From: Alphaproteobacteria bacterium
Lineage (GTDB): Bacteria; Pseudomonadota; Alphaproteobacteria; Micropepsales; Micropepsaceae
Reading direction: 5' to 3'
Assembly: GCA_003246795.1 (NCBI GenBank)
Contig: QKCS01000194.1
Span: forward strand, 1 to 12,279
Length of the DNA: 12,279 nt
In this document: positions 9,201 to 12,279 of the stretch, piece after piece
Numbering within the stretch: position 1 is the first letter of the stretch
Layout of the letters: each line of letters begins with the position of its first letter
Program-made: the position numbers and the translations under genes
Notes under the pieces: generated by a model
Database searches by the model: none
The model's input: only the letters and a program-made list of their open reading frames with translations
Told to the model about the DNA's origin: nothing

Positions 9201-11137
9201 GACGAATGCCCGATGACCATGTCGGGCGTGATGCCCCAAGCGCGCCAGCGCGCGACCAGTCCCGTCTGAAGCGCGAACAAGCAGGGCAGCGTGTAGGTCG
9301 TGCCCGGATGGAATTCGCTTTCCGGACGCAAAAGTTCCTCGCGTACGGACCAACCCGAATGCTTCTGGAACTCGTGATCGAATTCGTCGACGGCCCGCGC
9401 GAAGACCGGATCATGACGCAAGAGGCCGTGGGCCATGCCCCACCACGTGCCGCCTTGGCCCGCGAAGACGAACGCGACACGGGGTTCTTCCTGGCGCTTG
9501 CCCGCGACGAGGCCCGGACGCGTTTTTTTCGCCTCGATGAGCTTCGGCGCGTCCTTCAGCAGCTTTTCGATGTCGACGGGCGTGTTGCCGACGGCCGCCG
9601 CCCTGAAGGTGAGGTGCGAACGCCGCAGGGCGAGGTTCGACGCCAGCGCCTCGAACGCCGGCTCGCCGTGGCCGTTCGCCCCGCCGTTGGCGTGACCGTT
9701 GACGCGTTGCTTGATCGTCTTGGCCGTCGCCGCCGCGACGCTGGCGAGCGCCTTCTCGGACTGCGCGCCCAGCGGCACGAACCAATGCTTCGCATACGGA
9801 TGATCGTGGCGATGATGCCCGTTTGCCTGCGCCGGCGCTTCCTCCAGGATCGCGCACGCGTTCGTGCCGCCGATGCCGAACGAGTTCACCGCCGCCCGCC
9901 GCGGCCGCCCGTTGTCGGCGCGCCATTCCGTGTGGTCGAGCGGCAAGGCAAGGCCGAGGTCGTCGAGTGGAATGTTCGGGTTCGGCGATTTGAAGTTCAG
10001 GTTGCGCGGGATCTCGCGGTGATGGAGCGAAAGCGCCGTCTTGATGAGCCCCGTGATCCCCGCGCCGGCTTCCAAATGCCCGGTGTTCGTCTTCACCGCG
10101 CCGACGAGCACGCGCGCCTTGCGATTGCGCTCCTGTCCGAAGACGCGTCCGATGGCGCGGGCTTCGATTGGATCGCCGACCGGCGTGCCCGTGCCGTGCG
10201 CCTCCACGAAGTCGATGTCGGACGGCGACAGTCCCGCGCTCGAGCACGCCGAGCTCAGCATCTCGCACTGCGCGTCCGCGCTCGGCACCGAGATCGTGCT
10301 CGTGTGCCCGTCCTGATTGACGGCCGTGCCCTTAATGACCGCATAAACGCGGTCGTGATCGGCAAGCGCTTTCGACAGCGGCTTCAGCACGACCGCGCCG
10401 GCGCCCTCCGCGCGCACGAAGCCGTCGGCCTGGGCGTCGAAGGCGCGCACGCGCCCCGTCTTCGACAGCATGTTCGCCTTCGAGAACGAGATGAAGATCG
10501 ATGGGTCGAGCAGCACGTTGACGCCGCCCACGATCGCGATGTCGCTTTGGCCGCGCCAAATCGCGTTGCACGCCAGATCGGTCGCCGTCAGCGACGACGA
10601 ACAGGCGGTGTCGACCGTCGCGGAAGGTCCGTGGAAATCGTATTTGTGCGACACGCGGTTCGAGATGATCGACATCGCGCTGCCGGTGCCCGCGTGCAGA
10701 TCGGCGCCGCTGCGGCGGTAGCGTTGGATTTGTCCGTAATCAATGGACGAGGCGCCCATGAACACGGCGGTGTTCGAGCCCTTCAGACGGTCGGCCGGAA
10801 TCCCCGCATCCTCGAACGCCTCCCACACGACGGTGAGGATGAGACGCTGCTGCGGGTCCATCGCTTCCGCCTCGCGCGGGCTGACGCCGAAGAACTGCGC
10901 GTCGAACTCGCGAATGCCGTCGACGAAACCGCCGTACTTGGTGTTGATCTTGCCGTTGAGCTTCGGGTCGGTGTCGTAGAATTGCTCGAGGCTGAAGCGG
11001 TCCGCGGGGATCGTCCGCACGCCCGAACGCCCTTCGCGCAGCAACTCCCAGAAGGCCCCGGGCGACGAACTGCGTCCCGGAAAGCGGCAACCGATACCGA
11101 CAATTGCCAACGGTTCGCGGTGAGCGCCGTGCACCAT
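3260..11137 (-). CDS. Highly reducing type I polyketide synthase with C-terminal condensation-type domain
   Basis: The protein is 2625 aa from ATG 11137 (numbering used here). A TTG at 11155 would add six residues, but the ATG has a better-spaced GGGGGA ribosome binding site. KS (about 10-430) has C179 in DTACSSSL, H314 in EAHGTGT and H354 in NTGH, so it is complete. AT (about 553-860) has GHSSG with S645 and specificity motif FAPH (749-752), neither HAFH nor YASH. DH (about 918-1195) has H948xxxG952xxxxP957 and D1108xxxH1112. A KR-like structural region without a nucleotide motif (about 1205-1460) follows. ER (about 1470-1790) has LNFHD (1502-1506) and GSGGVG (1613-1618). KR (about 1800-1990) has GGLGGFG, LDD (1901-1903, B-type), K1921, S1944/S1945, Y1958 and N1962. 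ACP (about 2085-2160) has S2118 in GLDSL. The condensation domain (about 2175-2620) has RHEVLRSHF, an altered SHVLLGD active site (2309-2315) and IGWLANVMLTR. No thioesterase is present. All reductive domains look active, so a saturated chain is expected. Whether it acts iteratively is unknown. First gene of the operon. Confidence 0.97.
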   Translation of the reverse strand: MVHGAHREPLAIVGIGCRFPGRSSSPGAFWELLREGRSGVRTIPADRFSLEQFYDTDPKLNGKINTKYGGFVDGIREFDAQFFGVSPREAEAMDPQQRLILTVVWEAFEDAGIPADRLKGSNTAVFMGASSIDYGQIQRYRRSGADLHAGTGSAMSIISNRVSHKYDFHGPSATVDTACSSSLTATDLACNAIWRGQSDIAIVGGVNVLLDPSIFISFSKANMLSKTGRVRAFDAQADGFVRAEGAGAVVLKPLSKALADHDRVYAVIKGTAVNQDGHTSTISVPSADAQCEMLSSACSSAGLSPSDIDFVEAHGTGTPVGDPIEARAIGRVFGQERNRKARVLVGAVKTNTGHLEAGAGITGLIKTALSLHHREIPRNLNFKSPNPNIPLDDLGLALPLDHTEWRADNGRPRRAAVNSFGIGGTNACAILEEAPAQANGHHRHDHPYAKHWFVPLGAQSEKALASVAAATAKTIKQRVNGHANGGANGHGEPAFEALASNLALRRSHLTFRAAAVGNTPVDIEKLLKDAPKLIEAKKTRPGLVAGKRQEEPRVAFVFAGQGGTWWGMAHGLLRHDPVFARAVDEFDHEFQKHSGWSVREELLRPESEFHPGTTYTLPCLFALQTGLVARWRAWGITPDMVIGHSSGELATAHAAGILSTADAAKVVHHRSRLQATQEGRGGIAAIALPRHEVERRLTEWGMTNVDIAAVNGPAMVNIAGDNAALHEVVAKLKEQHGEDLFARVLKVDFAPHCHHMDPLRGELLDVLRDVKAHAGQVPMISTVTGHLIAGQMADAMYWWRNIRDPVNFDQGLREALKLGANVFVEIGPHANLAPMISGTLAETGQSAVVVPSLKRDEPHDQSLMTAASALYVAGVEPDWKSFYGEAPPRVDLPRYPWETKPFWIDTEEMQAALRGPRAHPLLGQRTFGPAPTWTSELSLEELTFLQDHAVDGSVIFPGAGYLEMMFAAGREMFGEGTIELENVEILEAMILANDRTEMVQTAFEPSRGRISIMSRPRGGGLDWVVRARATLRLLTGATPDIADHVKRPKGKPISGALIYKKIAARGYAYGPTFQGARKIWPGRTEATAWIQGRNVDASKYLFHPALLDASLHAGFGLATGFGLGDKDGEGDDRIYLPVRIDRVTLFSSPSRDGFWARARSVSVDHNAAVSDTAIADAKGQAILLMEGFRARAIPVRRMHAETKALKPIFVTEDLIPVELERVEKPKAGHGQRWLVFHTSAKNDLAAKTAASLKAGGADVISVLPADGFKKTSERTWRLNPAAPDGYDQVIASIAPADAKAPRGIDGIVFGWGLTAAARTKGFAPDEIAANEAMSSNAALALTQALLKRPELKPRLWLLTRGLHATNGDAGGTLSARVAGAPLSGFARVALGEQPQFKCSTIDFDPAPAAAQRQAGGLAAIVLGATQETEVVLRGKDAFAPRLRQADEASLRPSTVQPRGKQTRLYKLTMSELGDLDNLRMVEVEPEKPGKGQVKIAIKAGALNFHDILGATAVLPADAEAGNPADHLGLECAGTIVEIGPGVKGRRIGERVMAMSTGCFRSELIIDADGAHQLPKHVSFTEGATIPSAFSTAYYALTRLAHLKAGETVLAHLGSGGVGLATIQIARHFKANVIATAGSPEKRAFLKKLGIKHVYDSRSLAFASQIRRATNGRGVDVVINALAGEAIPLGISVLAPRGRFIEIGKRDLYGDSALGMRGFRLNASFHVLDMARIHDDDPDGFAEVFDEIVDLLSKRKFKPLAGVTFPASEMIAAFKLMAKAKHIGKVVIDFDDPNLRLDLSTRLPIAIDPDGAYLVTGGLGGFGAETARWLAERGARHLYLLSRSGATRREAKTLIADLTRRGVKAHGIAGDVTNRADIDAALALIKRDRLTLKGVVHSAMVLDDGFVTQLDPSRMMTAIAPKVAGAWHLHEATAGMPLDFFVMYSSLASTFGSAGQANYAAGNRFLDILAEHRRARGLPALTVNWGALGGAGAVQRNKEILRYLKSTGMQPLDRAEAFAGLGTLMRKDADAVGLCKVDWRTMARVNSGMRSIPRFGEVAAESTASSSGGRVRSELAAAKGADRERLLKEYLGQQIARVLKVDVKLLDGNRPLNEFGLDSLTSFQLKNRIESDVGVSVPVGKFLQKPTIEMLARTIGELLEAAVAERRDSSGVTKTAGTARLLSSRQEWLWHRLREDGPMPMHGMMELVNVASIKPAVDLERLQQAFHDTIARHEVLRSHFPAVDGAPRVETLPVERFVVQGVDATQLDETGFMDELRHLANTPHNVETGPLIDLRVFRRPGGENVIVLRSHVLLGDAWSYSLVFRELLQRYFGASPADEQSKSYFDFARWQRGWLAGDEAKRALVYWQKKLKALPPPLKLGRDQEAVDPHAKGLYVRRFVGADAGWPARERTRELGLSMHAVFGAAYHALLHGITGTRDVVLSSNVANRTRAEHENMIGWLANVMLTRCAVDPSSSLVSQAQRLSSAMVEGIDHAGYPIHTLLDALAKAQGKPVPPHFAGFNVLWPDNVERTGFEHVMFAPAGTVHRFGDLEFKLLPVAVEGVGHFLNDTAVTYQEVDGDLLFMLHAREGVFDPDEAEAFLDRYLRVLKAALDDPQATIGDLARIE

Positions 11138-11143
11138 TGATAT

Positions 11144-11149
11144 GTCCCC
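11144..11149 (-). promoter_or_regulatory. Ribosome binding site of the PKS gene, decides the start
   Basis: Read on the minus strand, GGGGGAC lies 6-7 nt before ATG 11137. This is a good Shine-Dalgarno match at normal spacing. The alternative TTG at 11155 has AGGA only 1 nt upstream, too close to work, so the ATG is preferred. Confidence 0.6.
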
Positions 11150-11181
11150 CAACAAGTCCTGCGGCCCCTGACGGCAAGAGA

Positions 11182-11212
11182 CGAAGCCGCACGCAGCAGC
11201 GTGCCGCCTTCG
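11182..11212 (-). promoter_or_regulatory. Hairpin in the PKS 5' leader
   Basis: Outer arms CGAAG/CTTCG (11182-11186 with 11208-11212) and inner arms GCACGC/GCGTGC (11189-11194 with 11199-11204) enclose a 4-nt loop (11195-11198), with a small internal loop between the two stems. The structure lies about 45-75 nt upstream of the PKS ATG on the transcribed strand. It has no following U-tract, so it does not look like an ordinary intrinsic terminator. A leader control element or a chance G+C-rich fold are both possible. Confidence 0.35.
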
Positions 11213-11382
11213 CCCGACCGCAATTTCGATGCGCGCGCGATAGGAAAGCTATCCGGCTCGCATGTGCAAGAGGATGCGTGCGAGAATACGACGATCTGCA
11301 GCAACCAGCACTCTTACAATGCAGCCTGAACGAGAGAACGGGGGTGATGATGCGCGGCACGCGGGAGCGATGCTCGTTAGCG

Positions 11383-11417
11383 TTACCGACAAATGGTGGC
11401 CTGAAGATTGCCGACAA
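11383..11417. repeat. Pair of short direct repeats upstream of the PKS gene
   Basis: TTACCGACAA (11383-11392) and TTGCCGACAA (11408-11417) differ at one position and start 25 bp apart. They lie about 250-280 bp upstream of the PKS start. They could be paired regulator sites or chance; no clear -35/-10 promoter could be placed next to them. Confidence 0.2.
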
Positions 11418-11543
11418 GGGGTGAGGAAAGATCGTTCAGGCAGCGGACACTCGGGCGAGAAATTCCGCCCTTAGGTGGTTTCGCGCATGCGCGTGATGAG
11501 CACGCGATCGTCGGAACTGTACTCCCGGCAATGTCGGAAGAAG

Positions 11544-11591
11544 TGGTGCCGGATATCCGATTTGAACGGACGACCTACCGCTTACAAGGCG
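11544..11591 (-). other. 3' half of a tRNA-Thr(UGU): candidate attachment-site scar
   Basis: Read on the minus strand, this 48-bp stretch folds as the 3' half of a tRNA. It contains the anticodon loop CTTGTAA (anticodon TGT, Thr), the 3' anticodon stem GCGGT, variable loop AGGTC, T-arm GTCCG-TTCAAAT-CGGAT (with one G-U pair), the 3' acceptor strand ATCCGGC, discriminator A and CCA. Upstream of it only CGC of the 5' anticodon strand remains: the next bases (CA) do not pair with the final GT. No D-arm or complementary GCCGGAT acceptor strand follows within the expected distance, so this is not a working tRNA gene. Many integrases recombine in the anticodon loop of tRNA genes and leave such a 3'-half duplicate at the far end of the element. 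That would place the element at higher coordinates and an intact tRNA-Thr further right, outside the window. Confidence 0.65.
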
Positions 11592-11638
11592 TGAATTCGG
11601 GCTGTCGCGCCAGTCGCATAGGGGTGCATGCGAGTACG

Positions 11639-11711
11639 CGTCAGTGCGCTCGAGTGCGAGGCGGGAGACGGGCCGAAGGGCAGGGCGCAAATGAAATGGA
11701 GCGCACTGACG
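11639..11711. repeat. 13-bp perfect inverted repeat with a 47-bp spacer
   Basis: CGTCAGTGCGCTC at 11639-11651 and its exact reverse complement GAGCGCACTGACG at 11699-11711 flank 47 bp of purine-rich sequence. The match resumes after one mismatch (C at 11637 with G at 11713). It begins 47 bp from the tRNA-Thr fragment, on the presumed element side. It could be a recombinase or regulator site, a folded RNA, or the ends of a tiny degenerate mobile repeat; no flanking target duplication was recognised. Confidence 0.45.
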
Positions 11712-11957
11712 TGAACTGCAAGGGACTGGGACGAAATCGCGGAAGTGCAAACACAGAGAGGGGATCGCCATGGATGGCTTTAGCGTTTGGCAATTCGGTC
11801 ATTCCGGTTGAGCGGATGTATGGCTGAAAAATCGCCGGAAACTGACATTCGTTCGATGGCGCTAGACCAACTTGGCGCTGGCTCGCGGCGAGGCCGAACT
11901 GAAGGGATACCCGGAACCTGGCGTCTGCTCGCTGCGTCGACGTAGTCACCGGCCACC

Positions 11958-12248
11958 TCAAGTGCGACGCCACCGAAGCGGCTTTCCGCCGTCACGAACG
12001 ACGAGACCTTTGGCTTCCAGGTCGAGCTGAACGACCTTGGTCCACCAGGAAGTCGTCGTTCCCGGGAACTGCGCCTTGGACAAGTTCCTTCGCATCGACA
12101 CCATCATTTCTGATTGCGTCAGGCCCTTTCCGACCTTCGGCAGCACCTTTAGCAGTGCGGCACGCGTCACCTTGTATTTGCTGGCGTTGACGCGGGACAA
12201 CCGGCCAGGATGATTGACATTCTCGACAACAACCATCTCACGGATCAT
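11958..12248 (-). CDS. DUF6958-like small protein of unknown function
   Basis: This 96-aa protein resembles, from memory, the small DUF6958 family of proteobacteria. Conserved-looking blocks are VENVNHPG (8-15), ALLKVLP (31-37), GLTQSEM (42-48), a WW pair (68-69), VQLDLEAKG (73-81) and a C-terminal KPLRW (89-93). It has no signal peptide or membrane segment, so it should be cytoplasmic; it is mixed helical and charged. The length fits the family and VENVNHPG close to the N-terminus supports the chosen ATG, which also has a strong AGGAG at 8-nt spacing. It is separated from the PKS by about 800 bp including a tRNA scar, so it is probably not part of the PKS operon. The DUF identification should be confirmed by profile search; no biochemical role can be given. 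Confidence 0.75.
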   Translation of the reverse strand: MIREMVVVENVNHPGRLSRVNASKYKVTRAALLKVLPKVGKGLTQSEMMVSMRRNLSKAQFPGTTTSWWTKVVQLDLEAKGLVVRDGGKPLRWRRT

Positions 12249-12256
12249 CGGCTTTT

Positions 12257-12261
12257 CTCCT
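12257..12261 (-). promoter_or_regulatory. Ribosome binding site of the DUF6958-like gene
   Basis: AGGAG on the minus strand, 8 nt before ATG 12248. A canonical Shine-Dalgarno sequence that supports this start. Confidence 0.7.
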
Positions 12262-12279
12262 AGCCGCGGGACCTATGGA

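Larger units (their letters stand above)
11156..11957. other. Intergenic region, about 800 bp, no convincing protein gene
   Basis: Open frames here on both strands give low-complexity, Arg/Ser/Pro-rich translations without family resemblance and without good start signals. The region holds the PKS leader, the direct repeats, the tRNA-Thr fragment and the 13-bp inverted repeat. The part nearest the PKS should contain its promoter, but no clear sigma-70 pair could be placed. A 41-codon ORF on the plus strand (11820-11945) is the best of the weak candidates. Confidence 0.6.

Noticed and set aside
8294..11140. 948-codon plus-strand open frame
   Set aside because: Antisense to KS, AT and the start of DH, with no recognisable motifs; the PKS catalytic motifs on the other strand are decisive.
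11239..11253. Small dyad GATAG-N5-CTATC upstream of the PKS gene
   Set aside because: Five-base arms are too short to separate from chance.
11482..11493. Perfect 12-bp palindrome CGCGCATGCGCG
   Set aside because: Built from alternating CG-rich bases common in this DNA; no second copy or functional context.
11544..11640. Complete tRNA-Thr gene
   Set aside because: The D-arm, 5' acceptor strand and two pairs of the anticodon stem cannot be found upstream, so only a 3' half is present.
11770..11811. 13-codon plus-strand ORF with a good GAGAGGGG ribosome binding site and a TatA-like first few residues
   Set aside because: Resemblance ends after seven residues and the frame stops at once; there is no hydrophobic helix.

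Overview
The window is visibly G+C-rich DNA with tightly packed genes, all read from the minus strand. It suggests a Gram-negative proteobacterium: the LolA-like periplasmic carrier and RND/MMPL exporter imply an outer membrane. An alphaproteobacterium is a guess I cannot prove from the sequence.

Positions 11137 down to 93 form one apparent operon, in transcription order: a very large single-module highly reducing type I polyketide synthase (KS-AT-DH-structural KR-ER-KR-ACP, ending in a condensation-type domain), a 12-helix MMPL-type RND exporter, and a secreted LolA-fold outer-membrane lipoprotein-sorting protein. The exporter and LolA-like genes overlap by four bases (ATGA). The PKS stop lies 51 bp from the exporter start, with a 13-codon mini-ORF in the gap.

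The gene set suggests a complete make-and-export pathway. The PKS would build a reduced, fatty-acid-like chain. The terminal condensation-type domain, in place of a thioesterase, would hand the chain to an alcohol or amine acceptor. The MMPL protein would take the lipid out of the inner membrane and the LolA-like protein would help move it across the periplasm. The logic resembles mycobacterial Pks/Pap/MmpL lipid systems, but the product is unknown. The terminal domain has an altered HHxxxDG motif and the AT has an unusual specificity motif (FAPH), so the chemistry may be non-standard.

Positions 11138-11957 hold about 800 bp without a convincing protein gene. This stretch contains the PKS ribosome binding site, a hairpin in the PKS leader, a pair of 10-bp direct repeats, a 48-bp fragment matching the 3' half of a tRNA-Thr(UGU), and a 13-bp inverted repeat. 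The tRNA fragment lacks its 5' half and looks like an attachment-site scar of an integrated element. Its orientation puts the putative element to the right (higher coordinates), so the PKS operon would be on the host side of the junction.

Positions 11958-12248 encode a small protein recognised as DUF6958-like, with its own good ribosome binding site. Its function is unknown.
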